From assembly GCA_017302075.1 (NCBI GenBank), contig JAFLEB010000004.1:1-48486 (forward strand): a DNA stretch of 48,486 nucleotides, in the 5' to 3' direction. The notes below the pieces were generated by a model. That model saw nothing but the letters and a program-made list of their open reading frames with translations. It made no database searches and was not told where the DNA came from. Every line of letters starts with the position of its first letter. Position 1 is the stretch's first letter. Positions 32,177 through 41,968 of this stretch are shown here, piece by piece. Origin of the DNA: Lysobacterales bacterium (GTDB lineage: Bacteria; Pseudomonadota; Gammaproteobacteria; Xanthomonadales; Xanthomonadaceae). Made by a program: the position numbers and the translations under genes.

Positions 32177-33722
32177 GCCAGCTGTGGCCGTGGCGCTCGA
32201 TCAGCGAGACCGCGGCGGCCGGGCCCCAGGTGCCGGCGGGGTAGGGCCGTGGCGCCAGCCCCTGGTTGCGCCAGCCGTCGAGGATGGCATCCACCCAGGC
32301 CCAGGCGGTTTCGGTTTCGTCGCGCCGCACGAACAGCGTGCCGTTGCCCTCGATCGCATCCAGGTACAGGCGTTCGTAGGCGATGCGCTTGCGCGCGCTG
32401 GCGAATTCCTCGTGGAAGTCGAGGTCCAGCCCCACCTGCGACAGGCGCAGGCCCTGGCGGTCCAGCCCGGGCGTCTTGCTCATCAGGTCGAGCTCGATGC
32501 GCTCCTCTGGCTGCAGCTTGATCACCAGCCCGTTCGGGCGCATGTCGGCGGCGGTGCGGCCGCCGAAGATCGAGTACGGCACCTTGCGGAACTGGATGTA
32601 GATTTCGGTGCTGCGCGAGGGCAGGCGCTTGCCGGTGCGCAGGTAGAACGGCACCCCCGACCAGCGCCAGTTGTCGATGTGCGCGCGCAGGGCGACGAAG
32701 GTCTCGGTGCGGCTCTCGCGCCCCAGTTCCTGGGCGTAGCCGGGGACCGCGACGCCGTCGATCGCGCCCGCGCCGTACTGGCCGGCCACGGATTCCGCCG
32801 CGACCTCGTGCGCGCCGATCGCGCGCAGCGAACGCAGCACCTTGATCTTCTCGTTGCGCACCGCAGTGGGTTCGAAGCGCGCGGGTGGCTCCATCGCGAC
32901 CAGGCACAGCAGTTGCAGCAGGTGGTTCTGCAGCATGTCGCGCATTGCGCCGGAATCGTCGTAGTAGTCGCCGCGGCCTTCCACGCCGACCGTCTCGCCG
33001 ACGGTGATCTGCACCTGCTCGATGTGGCGCGCGTTCCACAGCGGCTCGAACAACGCGTTGCCGAAGCGCAGCGCGATCAGGTTCTGCACGCCTTCCTTGC
33101 CGAGGTAATGGTCGACCCGGTAGATGCGGTCCTCGTCGAACGCGCGCGCCACGCTGTCGTTGATCGCCACCGCGCTGGCCAGGTCCTTGCCGATCGGCTT
33201 CTCCAGCATCACCCGGGTGCCCGGGCCGGCGGCGCCGTGCGCGGCCAGCGCCTGGCAGGCCGGGCCGTAGAAGCGCGGTGCGGTGCTCAGGTGGTAGAGC
33301 ACGTCGCCGTTGCGCAGGGCCTGCACGCGCGCGGCCAGCGCCGCCATCGAGGCATCGTCGTCGACCGCGGCCGCCTGGTAGTCGAGCCGTTCGAGCAGGC
33401 CGCGCAACGCGCCCGCGTCGCGCTCGTGGGCGGGGATGCGTTCGCAGATGCTGGCTTCGACCTCCGCGACGAAGGCCTCGCGGTCGAGCTCGCTGCGCGC
33501 GGTGCCGAGGATGCGCATGCCGTCCGGCAGCAGGCGTTCGGCCTGCAGGCTGTACAGCGAGGGCAGGAGCATGCGCCGGGCGAGGTCGCCGGTGGCGCCG
33601 AAGATGGTCAACAGGGAAGCGGGCGCGGGCTGCGTCACGAGGGGGTCCGGGGTCACGTCAACGCGAGTGTAAGGGCGATCCGCGCCGGGATTGGCGCTCC
33701 CCGGCGCTGTATTGGTTTTCAT
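32169..33722 (-). CDS. zwf: Glucose-6-phosphate 1-dehydrogenase
   Basis: Up to 517 residues; oxidises glucose-6-phosphate with NAD(P)+ and opens the Entner-Doudoroff operon. The Rossmann motif is TIFGATGDLARRMLLPSL. The active site is YRVDHYLGKEGVQN, with MLEKPIGKD before it. The ATG at 33722 gives about 36 residues before the Rossmann motif, longer than usual. A GTG at 33656 (VTPDPLV) may be the true start: a TACACT promoter-like box lies between the two, about 11 bases before it. Only the N-terminus is uncertain. pgl follows with an 8-base overlap. Confidence 0.96.
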   Translation of the reverse strand: MKTNTAPGSANPGADRPYTRVDVTPDPLVTQPAPASLLTIFGATGDLARRMLLPSLYSLQAERLLPDGMRILGTARSELDREAFVAEVEASICERIPAHERDAGALRGLLERLDYQAAAVDDDASMAALAARVQALRNGDVLYHLSTAPRFYGPACQALAAHGAAGPGTRVMLEKPIGKDLASAVAINDSVARAFDEDRIYRVDHYLGKEGVQNLIALRFGNALFEPLWNARHIEQVQITVGETVGVEGRGDYYDDSGAMRDMLQNHLLQLLCLVAMEPPARFEPTAVRNEKIKVLRSLRAIGAHEVAAESVAGQYGAGAIDGVAVPGYAQELGRESRTETFVALRAHIDNWRWSGVPFYLRTGKRLPSRSTEIYIQFRKVPYSIFGGRTAADMRPNGLVIKLQPEERIELDLMSKTPGLDRQGLRLSQVGLDLDFHEEFASARKRIAYERLYLDAIEGNGTLFVRRDETETAWAWVDAILDGWRNQGLAPRPYPAGTWGPAAAVSLIERHGHSWRE

Positions 33723-33754
33723 CCGGGTGAACCGCCCGGCAACGCCCCAGGTCG

Positions 33755-33770
33755 CATACGCGTAGGTATG
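33755..33770. promoter_or_regulatory. Inverted repeat upstream of fabA, candidate operator
   Basis: CATAC-GCGTAG-GTATG is a perfect 5-base inverted repeat with a 6-base centre. It lies 17-32 bases before the TAGAAT -10 box of fabA, so it covers the expected -35 position. It is between divergent zwf and fabA. A fatty-acid regulator is a natural candidate, but no regulator gene is adjacent. Confidence 0.45.
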
Positions 33771-33786
33771 TCGCGGGGGGCGGCCC

Positions 33787-33792
33787 TAGAAT
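33787..33792 (+). promoter_or_regulatory. Candidate -10 box of fabA-fabB
   Basis: TAGAAT 28 bases before the fabA ATG. The -35 region is poor (AGGTAT at 17-base spacing) and overlaps the inverted repeat, which fits a regulated promoter. Confidence 0.45.
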
Positions 33793-33819
33793 CGAGTCTT
33801 TACTCCAGACGTGCCCCCC

Positions 33820-34335
33820 ATGACCCGTCCTTCTTCCCTCGACCATGCGCAACTGCTGGCCTGCGCCCGCGGCGACCTGTTCGGTGCCGACAACGCGCGC
33901 CTGCCTGCGCCCCCGATGCTCATGTTCGACCGCATCACCGAGATCAACGACGATGGCGGCGCGCACGGCAAGGGCTTCATCCGCGCCGAACTCGACATCC
34001 GACCGGACCTCTGGTTCTTCGACTGCCATTTCATCGGCGACCCGGTGATGCCGGGCTGCCTGGGACTGGACGCGATGTGGCAGCTCACCGGCTTCTTCCT
34101 CACCTGGCTGGGCGCGCAGGGCCGCGGCCGCGCGCTGGGCTGCGGCGAGGTGAAGTTCACCGGCCAGGTGCTGCCCACCGCGAAGACGGTGACCTACGAG
34201 GTCGAGATCACCCGCCTCATCAACCGCAAGCTGGTGATGGCGCAGGCCGATGCCCGCACCCTGGTCGACGGCCGCGAGATCTACACCGCGCGCGACCTGC
34301 GCGTGGGCCTGTTCACCTCCACCGAGGGCTTCTGA
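33820..34335 (+). CDS. fabA: 3-hydroxydecanoyl-ACP dehydratase/isomerase FabA
   Basis: A 171-residue bifunctional enzyme that dehydrates 3-hydroxydecanoyl-ACP and isomerises trans-2- to cis-3-decenoyl-ACP, the branch point to unsaturated fatty acids. Catalytic H70 is in [15 protein letters not shown] and D84 in LGLDAMWQ, the same numbering as E. coli FabA. The ATG at 33820 is preferred to a GTG at 33811, giving the usual length. fabB begins one base after its stop codon. Confidence 0.98.
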   Translation: MTRPSSLDHAQLLACARGDLFGADNARLPAPPMLMFDRITEINDDGGAHGKGFIRAELDIRPDLWFFDCHFIGDPVMPGCLGLDAMWQLTGFFLTWLGAQGRGRALGCGEVKFTGQVLPTAKTVTYEVEITRLINRKLVMAQADARTLVDGREIYTARDLRVGLFTSTEGF

Positions 34336-34336
34336 C

Positions 34337-35545
34337 ATGCGCCGGATCGCGATCACCGGCATGGGCATCACCTCCTGCCTGGGCAACGACCTCGACACCG
34401 TCTCGGCCGCCCTGCGCGCCGGCCGCGCCGGCATCCGCTTCCTGCCCGACCACGCGGAGCACGGCCTGCGCAGCCAGGTCGGCGGCGCGGTGGAGGTGGA
34501 CCTGGATGCCGCCATCGACCGCAAGCTGCGCCGCTTCATGAGCGATGCCGCCGCCTACAGCTACCTGGCGATGCGCCACGCGATCGCCGACGCCGGCCTC
34601 GACGAGGCCCTGGTCAGTCATCCGCGCACCGGCCTGGTCGCCGGTTCCGGCGGCGGGTCCAGCGAATGGCAGGTGGAGACCGCGGACATCCTGCGCGCGC
34701 GCGGCGTGCGCAAGGTCGGGCCGTACATGGTCCCGCGCACGATGTGCTCGACGGTGTCGGCCAACCTCGCCACCGCGTTCAAGACCAAGGGCGTGAGCTA
34801 TTCGCTGTCGGCCGCCTGCGCGACTTCGGCGCACTGCATCGGCGCGGCCGCGGACCTGATCCGCCACGGCGCCCAGGACATCGTGTTCGCCGGCGGCGGC
34901 GAGGACCTGCACTGGACGATGACGGTGATGTTCGACGCGATGGGGGCGTTGTCGACCGGCTCCAACGAGACCCCGGCGACCGCGTCGCGCCCGTACGACG
35001 CCAACCGCGACGGCTTCGTCATCGCCGGCGGCGCCGGCATGCTGGTGCTGGAGGACTGGGACCACGCGGTCGCGCGCGGCGCGCGCATCCATGCGGAATT
35101 GCTCGGTTACGGCGTCACCAGCGACGGCGCGGACATGGTCGCGCCGAGCGGCGAGGGCGCGGTGCGCTGCATGCGCATGGCGCTGGAGGGGCTGGACCGC
35201 CCGATCGACTACCTCAACACCCACGGCACCTCGACGCCGCTCGGCGACGTCACCGAATTGAACGCGGTGCGCGAGGTGTTCGGCGATGCGGTGCCGCCGC
35301 TGTCCTCGACCAAGGCGCTGTCCGGGCATTCGCTGGGCGCGGCCAGCGTGCACGAGGCGATCTACTGCCTGCTGATGATGCGCGACGGCTTCATGGCCGG
35401 ATCGGCCAACATCGAGACGCTGGATCCGCGCTGCGAGGGCTTCCCGATCCTGCGCGAGAGCCGCGATGCGGCGCTGCGCACGGTGATGTCGAACAGCTTC
35501 GGGTTCGGCGGCACCAACGCGACCCTGGTGTTCGGCAGGGCCTGA
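34337..35545 (+). CDS. fabB: 3-oxoacyl-ACP synthase I FabB
   Basis: A 402-residue condensing enzyme that elongates cis-3-decenoyl-ACP from FabA. The Cys-His-His triad is C161 ([11 protein letters not shown]), H296 ([12 protein letters not shown]) and H331 ([11 protein letters not shown]). [14 protein letters not shown] is the C-terminal family signature. The start at 34337 is one base after the fabA stop, so the two are a classic co-translated pair. It is convergent with the alpha/beta hydrolase, 9 bases apart. Confidence 0.98.
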   Translation: MRRIAITGMGITSCLGNDLDTVSAALRAGRAGIRFLPDHAEHGLRSQVGGAVEVDLDAAIDRKLRRFMSDAAAYSYLAMRHAIADAGLDEALVSHPRTGLVAGSGGGSSEWQVETADILRARGVRKVGPYMVPRTMCSTVSANLATAFKTKGVSYSLSAACATSAHCIGAAADLIRHGAQDIVFAGGGEDLHWTMTVMFDAMGALSTGSNETPATASRPYDANRDGFVIAGGAGMLVLEDWDHAVARGARIHAELLGYGVTSDGADMVAPSGEGAVRCMRMALEGLDRPIDYLNTHGTSTPLGDVTELNAVREVFGDAVPPLSSTKALSGHSLGAASVHEAIYCLLMMRDGFMAGSANIETLDPRCEGFPILRESRDAALRTVMSNSFGFGGTNATLVFGRA

Positions 35546-35554
35546 TCGCCCTGG

Positions 35555-36387
35555 TCAGCGGGGCACCAGCAGGCGCGCCGCGACCGCGTCCGGATGCTTC
35601 ATCCACGCGTAGTGGTCGGCCGCGGCGCCCAGCGTCGCGGCGTCCACGACGTCCACGCGCACCCGCGCGCCGCGCAGCTTGCCGAGCAGGAACGCCAGCG
35701 AGGACGTAGGCGCCAGCCAGTCGTCGGCCAGCACGATGCCGCGTACCTCGCCGCGGAAGCCGGCCATGCCCGCGTCCAGGTCGAGGTCGAGGCCACGCGC
35801 CGCGTAGCGCCCCGACAATGCGCTGCGCGACCAGTCGCCGATCACCCCGCGCGCCTCGTTGCCGCCGAAGCCGATGCGCCTGCCGGGCAGGGCACCATTG
35901 CGGCGCGCCAGCCAGTCGAGGAACCGGTAGGCGCCGGGCAGCCACCAGCGGGTCGGCGCGGGGAACGCGCGCCAGTACGGCGAGCCGCTGCCGACCAGCC
36001 ACAGCGCGCGTGCCGCATCCGGCGCCTGCGCCAGCCGGCAGCACGCCAGTTGCCCGCCAAGGCTGTGGCCGCCAAGCAGGCGCGGCAGGCCGGGAAGGGC
36101 GGCGTCGACCGCGCGTTCGCTCGCGGCGATGTCCGCCAGCAGTTCGCGGTAGCCCCAATCCACCGCGCGCGAGGCCCGCAGGCTGCTGCTGCCGTTGCCG
36201 CGCCACTCGTGCACGAAGGTCGCGATGCCGCGCGCCGCCATCGCCTCGGCGAAGGGCAGGAAATGCCGCGCGGCCAGCCCCATCCCGGGCAGCCACAACA
36301 GGCTGGCACTGGCGCCGTCGGGAATGCGTGCCTGCAGTTCTGCGCGATGCCCGTCGCCGGTCTCGACCGGCAGCGCGAGGCCGCGCA

Positions 36388-36388
<1 letters not shown>
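35555..36388 (-). CDS. Alpha/beta hydrolase, function unknown
   Basis: A 277-residue predicted cytoplasmic alpha/beta-hydrolase. The nucleophile elbow GGHSLGG puts the catalytic serine at S109. LLWLPGMGLAARHFLPFAEAMAA is the oxyanion-hole region in an early strand, and H in ADHYAWMKHP near the C-terminus is a candidate catalytic histidine. It resembles uncharacterised COG4757-type hydrolases; the substrate is not predictable. Its ATG overlaps the thiD stop (TGATG), so it is co-translated with thiD. The functional link to thiamin is unclear and may be only positional. Confidence 0.85.
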
Positions 36389-37248
<860 letters not shown>

Positions 37249-37279
37249 GCGCGCATTGTGCCGGAGCCGCCGGCAAGCG

Positions 37280-38965
37280 TCAGGACGCGGCCGTGGCGTC
37301 CGTCGCCAGCTGGTCGACCAACACCAGCGCGGCCTCGAAGTCGCGCACCAGGTGCAGGCCCGCGCCGTGGTCGGAGAGCGGCAGCCGCGACAGCGTGCGC
37401 CGAGGCTGCGCCTGCAGGCCCGAGATCACCAGCGGGATGCCGCGCGCACGGCAGCGCTCGTACACCGTCTTCAGCGCATGCGCGCCGCTGGCGTCCACCA
37501 GCGGCACCTGGCCCATGCGCAGGATGTAGGCGCGCGGCGCCTTGCCGCCATCGTCCAGCACGCTTTCCAGGCGCCCGGTTGCACCGAAGAACAGCGGCCC
37601 GTTGATCCGGTAGACCTGCACGTCGTCGGGGACCCGCGCGCGCTGGGTCAGGTCCTCGGGTGCGTCATCGGGGCCGGCAAGTTGCAGCCCGGACTGCACG
37701 TCCACCACGTCGGCCATGCGCGCCATGAACACGAAGGCGGCGATCACGATGCCGACCTCGATCGCGAAGGTGAGGTCGACCAGCACGGTGGTGGCGAAGG
37801 TGGCCAGCAGCACCGCGCGGTCGCCCTTGGGCGCGCGCAGGGTGTGCAGGAAGTGCTCGCGCTCGCTCATGTTCCAGGCGACCACCAGCAGCACGCCGGC
37901 CAGCGCCGGCAGCGGGACGTAGCGCGCCAGCGGCGCCAGCACCAGCATGAACGCCAGCACCAGCAAGGCATGCAGCATGCCCGCCACCGGCGTGCGCGCG
38001 CCGCTGCGGATGCTGGTGGCGGTGCGCGCGATGGCCCCGGTGGCCGGCAGGCCGCCGACCAGCGCGGATGCGGTGTTGGCGATGCCCTGCGCGACCAGTT
38101 CGGTATTGGGTCGATGCTTGCCGCCGCTCATGCCGTCGGCCACCACTGCCGACAGCAGCGACTCGATGCCGGCGAGGAAGGCGATGGTCAGCGCCGACGG
38201 CAGCAGCGCGACCAGGCGCTCGGGCGAGACGGCGGGCCATTGCGGCATCGGCAGGCTGGACGGGATCCCGCCGAAGCGCGAGCCGATGGTGTCCACCGGC
38301 AACTGCCACAGCGCGGTCGCGCCCGCCGCCGCCAGCACCGCGAGCAGGAAGCCGGGGGCACGCGGGGCCCAGCGACGCAGGCCGGCAATCAGCGCCACGC
38401 TGGCGGCTGCCATGCCCAGCGCCCAGGGATCGGTCTCGCCGAGGTGCGCCGCGAGCACCCGCAACTTCGGCAGGAACTCGGCCGGGACCTTCGCCACGTC
38501 CAGACCCAGCGCGTCCTTCAGCTGGCTGGTCGCGATGATCACCGCGATGCCGCTGGTGAAGCCGGTGACCAGCGGCTGCGGCATGAACCGCATCAGCGTC
38601 CCGGTCTTCAACAGCCCGGCGGCGATGAGCATCACGCCGGCCATCAGCGTGGCCAGCACCAGGCCGTCGTAACCGTGGGTCGCGATCACCGTGTAGACCA
38701 CCGGGATGAAGGCACCGGTCGGGCCACCGATCTGGAAGCGCGAGCCGCCCAACGCGGAGATCAGGAAGCCGGCGACCACCGCCGTCACCAGGCCCTTGTC
38801 CGGCGTGGTGCCGGAGGCGATCGCCAGCGCCATCGCCAGCGGCAGGGCGACGATCGCGACGGTCAGCCCGGCCATCGCGTCGTGGCGGAAATCCGCCGGC
38901 CGGTAGCCCTCGCGCAGGACGGTCCACAGCTTGGGCAGGAACGGCGCCTGCCGCGTCGCGTTCAT
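37280..38965 (-). CDS. SulP-family anion transporter with STAS domain
   Basis: A 561-residue inner-membrane transporter. The SulP core (about residues 1-420) has 10-14 hydrophobic segments, with [21 protein letters not shown] at the start and [12 protein letters not shown] as the family signature. The cytoplasmic STAS domain (about 440-550) contains [12 protein letters not shown] and [10 protein letters not shown]. SulP members move sulfate, bicarbonate or dicarboxylates; the substrate cannot be assigned here. It is cotranscribed with a small XRE regulator, whose stop overlaps this start by 4 bases. Confidence 0.93.
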   Translation of the reverse strand: MNATRQAPFLPKLWTVLREGYRPADFRHDAMAGLTVAIVALPLAMALAIASGTTPDKGLVTAVVAGFLISALGGSRFQIGGPTGAFIPVVYTVIATHGYDGLVLATLMAGVMLIAAGLLKTGTLMRFMPQPLVTGFTSGIAVIIATSQLKDALGLDVAKVPAEFLPKLRVLAAHLGETDPWALGMAAASVALIAGLRRWAPRAPGFLLAVLAAAGATALWQLPVDTIGSRFGGIPSSLPMPQWPAVSPERLVALLPSALTIAFLAGIESLLSAVVADGMSGGKHRPNTELVAQGIANTASALVGGLPATGAIARTATSIRSGARTPVAGMLHALLVLAFMLVLAPLARYVPLPALAGVLLVVAWNMSEREHFLHTLRAPKGDRAVLLATFATTVLVDLTFAIEVGIVIAAFVFMARMADVVDVQSGLQLAGPDDAPEDLTQRARVPDDVQVYRINGPLFFGATGRLESVLDDGGKAPRAYILRMGQVPLVDASGAHALKTVYERCRARGIPLVISGLQAQPRRTLSRLPLSDHGAGLHLVRDFEAALVLVDQLATDATAAS

Positions 38966-39216
38966 CGCACCGCCTTCAGCCGCACGCCGCGGCCGCGCCC
39001 CTGGCTGGGCTGCTCGTTGCCGATCAGTTCGATGCCGGCCGCGTCCAGCGCGGCCACGATCTTGCTGAGCGTGGAGACCACGCCGCGGACGTGTTCATCG
39101 CGGCTGGCCTCCATGCGCTGGATGGTCGGCAGGGAGACCCCGGCAAGCGCGGCCAGCGTGCGCTGGTCGATGCCGAGCAGGGCGCGCGCGGCGCGCAATT
39201 GGGCGGCGGAGATCAT
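38962..39216 (-). CDS. Small XRE-family helix-turn-helix regulator
   Basis: An 84-residue Cro/CI-type protein, almost only a DNA-binding domain: [34 protein letters not shown] in adjoining pieces covers helices 1-4 (residues 4-38). A short C-terminal part includes DAAGIELIG, common in stand-alone XRE repressors, and a basic tail. It overlaps SulP and probably controls that transporter and itself. Candidate binding sites lie just upstream at 39248-39264. Confidence 0.9.
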   Translation of the reverse strand: MISAAQLRAARALLGIDQRTLAALAGVSLPTIQRMEASRDEHVRGVVSTLSKIVAALDAAGIELIGNEQPSQGRGRGVRLKAVR

Positions 39217-39247
39217 GCCGCGATTGCAGCACTGCAGCGATCGACAG

Positions 39248-39264
39248 GCAAGCCCAGTGCTTGC
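39248..39264. promoter_or_regulatory. Inverted repeat upstream of the XRE-SulP pair
   Basis: GCAAGC-CCAGT-GCTTGC is a perfect 6-base inverted repeat in the 77-base gap between phoH and the XRE gene. A second imperfect dyad, TTGAT-N9-ATCAA, lies at about 39267-39285. Either could be an XRE operator; this is inference from position. Confidence 0.5.
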
Positions 39265-39293
39265 TTGTTGATATGTGGAACATCAAATCCGGC

Positions 39294-40691
39294 TCACAGC
39301 ACCTCGGATGCGTAGTCCGCCAGGCGGGAGCGCTCGCCGCGCCGCAGGGTGATGTGCGCGCTGTGCGCCCACGACTTGAAGCGGTCCACCGCGTAGGTGA
39401 GGCCGGAGGTGGTCTCGGTGAGGTAGGGCGTGTCGATCTGCTCGACGTTGCCCAGGCAGACGATCTTGGTGCCGGGGCCGGCGCGGGTGACCAGCGTCTT
39501 CATCTGCTTCGGGGTGAGGTTCTGCGCCTCGTCCAGGATGAGATACCGCGACAGGAAGGTGCGGCCGCGCATGAAGTTCATCGAGCGGATCTTGATCCGC
39601 GACGCGAGCAGGTCGTTGGTCGCCGCCCGGCCCCAGGCGCCGCCGTCCTGGTTGTGGGTGAGCACTTCCAGGTTGTCGGTCAGCGCGCCCATCCACGGGG
39701 TCATCTTTTCCTCCTCGGTGCCGGGCAGGAAGCCGATGTCCTCGCCGACGCTCACCGTCGCGCGGGTCATGATGATCTCGCGGTAGCGCTGGGCGTCCAT
39801 CGTCTGCGCCAGGCCCGCGGCCAGCGCCAGCAGGGTCTTGCCGGTGCCGGCGGTGCCGAGCAGGGTGACGAAGTCGATCTCCGGGTCCATCAGCGCGTTG
39901 AGCGCGAAGTTCTGCTCGCGGTTGCGCGCGGTGATCCCCCACACCGCATGCTGGCTGTGGCGGAAGTCGTCGACGATCTGCAGCACCACGCGGTCGTCGC
40001 CGACGCGCGCGACCTTCATCTCCGCGTCCTCGTCGCCCGGCAGGAATACGAACTGGTTCGGGTACCAGTCGTCGTCCTCGCCGCGGCCGATCTCGTAGTA
40101 CGTGCGGCCCTTGTCGGTCCAGGACTTCAGGTCCTTGCCGTGGCGCTGCCAGAAATCCTCGGGCAGGGCGGTGGCGCCGGTGTAGAGCAGGCTGAAGTCG
40201 TCCAGCGCGCGGTCGTTCTCGTAGTCCTCGCTGACGATGCCGGCGATCGACGCCTTGATCCGCAGGTTGATGTCCTTGGACACGAACACCACCGGCGCGC
40301 CCGGGTCGGATTCCTTCAGCGCCAGGATCGCGCCGAGGATGTTGTTGTCCGGGATCACCGTGCCGAAGCGCTTGCCGGCATCGAAGTCGGCGGTCTGGAA
40401 CAGCAGCCGGCCGGCGCTTGCCGCGCCGCGCAGCTGCAGGCCCTGCGGGCGCACCAGCGCGATGCCGCCATGCACGTCGCTGCTGCCGTGCGCCTCGATC
40501 AGCTCGTTGAGGAAGCGGCTGACCTGGCGCGCGTTGCGGCTGGCCTCGCTGGTGCCCTTCTTGCCATTGTCGAGCTCCTCCATCACCTGCATCGGCAGGT
40601 ACACATCGTGTTCCTCGAACTTGAACAGCGCGGTGGGGTCGTGCATCAGCACGTTGGTGTCGAGGACGTAGATGCGCTTGCTCCGGGTCAT
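39294..40691 (-). CDS. phoH2: PIN-domain/PhoH-like ATPase (PhoH2)
   Basis: A 465-residue fusion of an N-terminal PIN ribonuclease domain (KRIYVLDTNVLMHD, with further acidic residues at EELD, D115 and D140) and a C-terminal PhoH ATPase. Walker A is GTAGTGKT at 279-286, and Walker B is YLILDEAQN. PhoH2 proteins of mycobacteria are reported to be RNA helicase/RNase enzymes; that activity is family knowledge, not visible here. It is downstream of bcp on the same strand (82-base gap). The start ATG at 40691 gives the expected family N-terminus. Confidence 0.93.
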   Translation of the reverse strand: MTRSKRIYVLDTNVLMHDPTALFKFEEHDVYLPMQVMEELDNGKKGTSEASRNARQVSRFLNELIEAHGSSDVHGGIALVRPQGLQLRGAASAGRLLFQTADFDAGKRFGTVIPDNNILGAILALKESDPGAPVVFVSKDINLRIKASIAGIVSEDYENDRALDDFSLLYTGATALPEDFWQRHGKDLKSWTDKGRTYYEIGRGEDDDWYPNQFVFLPGDEDAEMKVARVGDDRVVLQIVDDFRHSQHAVWGITARNREQNFALNALMDPEIDFVTLLGTAGTGKTLLALAAGLAQTMDAQRYREIIMTRATVSVGEDIGFLPGTEEEKMTPWMGALTDNLEVLTHNQDGGAWGRAATNDLLASRIKIRSMNFMRGRTFLSRYLILDEAQNLTPKQMKTLVTRAGPGTKIVCLGNVEQIDTPYLTETTSGLTYAVDRFKSWAHSAHITLRRGERSRLADYASEVL

Positions 40692-40722
40692 TCGGCTTTC
40701 CCTGTGGTCGGACAGCAGCGAG

Positions 40723-40751
40723 CCGCCACGGCCCGCGGGGCGGGGTGGCGG
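40723..40751. repeat. GC-rich hairpin between bcp and phoH2
   Basis: Outer arms CCGCCAC / GTGGCGG (7 bases, perfect) enclose smaller GC-rich arms. There is no T run on either strand, so it is not an obvious intrinsic terminator. It would form in the phoH2 leader transcript. Confidence 0.4.
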
Positions 40752-40773
40752 GATGGTCTTGGAACGGAGGGGG

Positions 40774-41244
40774 TCACTGGCCGGGTTCGGCCTTCAGTGC
40801 GTCGAGCACGGCCTGCGCATGGCCGGGGACCTTCACGGGCTGCCACTTGCGGCGGACCACGCCCGCGGGATCGATCAGGAAGGTGCTGCGCACGATGCCG
40901 AGGAATTCGCGGCCGTACAGCTTCTTCGGCTGGACCACGCCGAAGGCGTCGCAGACCGCGCCATCGGCATCGCTCACCAGCTCGAACTTGAAACCCTGCT
41001 TCGCGCAGAAATTCTGGTGCGACTTCAGCGAGTCCCGGGAGACGCCCAGCACGGTCGCGCCGGCGCGCTTGAACTTCGGCAACAGCGCATTGAAGTCCAG
41101 TCCCTCGGTGGTGCAGCCGGGGGTCGAATCCTTCGGGTAGAAGTACAGCACCAGCCACTGTCCCGCGTAGGCGCCGAGGCTGGCGGGTCGGCCGCCGGAC
41201 AGGGCCAGCGGGAGGTCGGGAACGCGGTCGCCGGGTTCGAGCAT
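40774..41244 (-). CDS. bcp: Thioredoxin-dependent peroxiredoxin (Bcp/PrxQ)
   Basis: A 156-residue peroxiredoxin reducing peroxides with thioredoxin. The peroxidatic cysteine is C44 in YPKDSTPGCTTEG. The E. coli-type resolving cysteine five residues later is absent, but C80 (HQNFCAKQGF) lies 36 residues on, as in the Xanthomonas campestris PrxQ type, which uses C48 and C84. The ATG at 41244 is 5 bases after the gcvR stop, matching the gcvR-bcp gene pair of E. coli. Confidence 0.95.
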   Translation of the reverse strand: MLEPGDRVPDLPLALSGGRPASLGAYAGQWLVLYFYPKDSTPGCTTEGLDFNALLPKFKRAGATVLGVSRDSLKSHQNFCAKQGFKFELVSDADGAVCDAFGVVQPKKLYGREFLGIVRSTFLIDPAGVVRRKWQPVKVPGHAQAVLDALKAEPGQ

Positions 41245-41249
41245 CGTCC

Positions 41250-41810
41250 TCAGTATTTCATCGGATCCATGATGGCGTCGAGGTTCAGGTGGTCGCAGAA
41301 CTCGAGGAAGTCGTCGCGCAGCGCGGCGATGTGCATGTCGGCCGGCACGCCGATCGTCAGTTGCGCCGAGAACATGTCGGCGCCGGTCTGCATCGCCCGG
41401 TAGCGCGAGCAGTGCAGGCTTTCGATGGTGATGTGCTGGGAATCGAAGAAATCGGCCAGCTGGAATAGGATGCCGGGCTTGTCGGAGGCGATCACCTCGA
41501 CCACGTAGGGCAGCAGGCTGGACTGCACGGGCTTGGGCCCCGTGCGGTACCACACCAGCTTCAGGCCTTCCTCGCGCTCCAGCTTGGTCAGCATGGTCTC
41601 GAGCTTGGCCACTGCGTCCCAGGAGCCGGTCGCCAGGGCGGTGACCGAGACGTCGCGGCCGACCGTGGCCAGGCGGGTGTCGACCAGGTTGCAGCCGGAA
41701 TCGGCGATGCGTCGCGTCACCGCGAGCAGCGGCGACTGCGGATGCGTGCTGTACGCGTTGATCAGCAGGTGGTTTTCGTTCGGCGCAGGCCGGGCAGCAG
41801 GATCGGTCAA
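41250..41810 (-). CDS. gcvR: ACT-domain regulator, GcvR-like
   Basis: A 186-residue protein with two ACT domains: NENHLLINAYSTHPQSPLLAVTRRI at about 11-35 and LPYVVEVIASDKPGILFQLADFF at about 100-122, given here as family motifs. GcvR of E. coli is a negative regulator of the glycine-cleavage operon through GcvA. Neighbouring bcp, dapA and a BamC-like gene reproduce the E. coli bamC-dapA-gcvR-bcp cluster, which supports the name. No ATG or GTG fits; the start is a TTG at 41810 with little ribosome-binding site. Activity beyond ACT sensing is inferred. Confidence 0.85.
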   Translation of the reverse strand: MTDPAARPAPNENHLLINAYSTHPQSPLLAVTRRIADSGCNLVDTRLATVGRDVSVTALATGSWDAVAKLETMLTKLEREEGLKLVWYRTGPKPVQSSLLPYVVEVIASDKPGILFQLADFFDSQHITIESLHCSRYRAMQTGADMFSAQLTIGVPADMHIAALRDDFLEFCDHLNLDAIMDPMKY

Positions 41811-41872
41811 GGCGGCGTCCGCACGGAGGAGTGGTGCGGGCCGGAGGGGCCCGCCACGGGGACTCAGGATAC

Positions 41873-41902
41873 TTGTCGCTGGTTTCCGCCCGCAAGTAAG
41901 AT
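41873..41902 (+). promoter_or_regulatory. Candidate dapA promoter
   Basis: TTGTCG at 41873-41878, an 18-base spacer and TAAGAT at 41897-41902, in the divergent region between gcvR and dapA, 66 bases before the dapA TTG start. Confidence 0.5.
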
Positions 41903-41968
41903 CAAGGCCGTCCCGCGTTCCCCGTCCCCCGCCGCGACGCCCGTCGCGCTTCCCCTGCGAGCCCGCCC

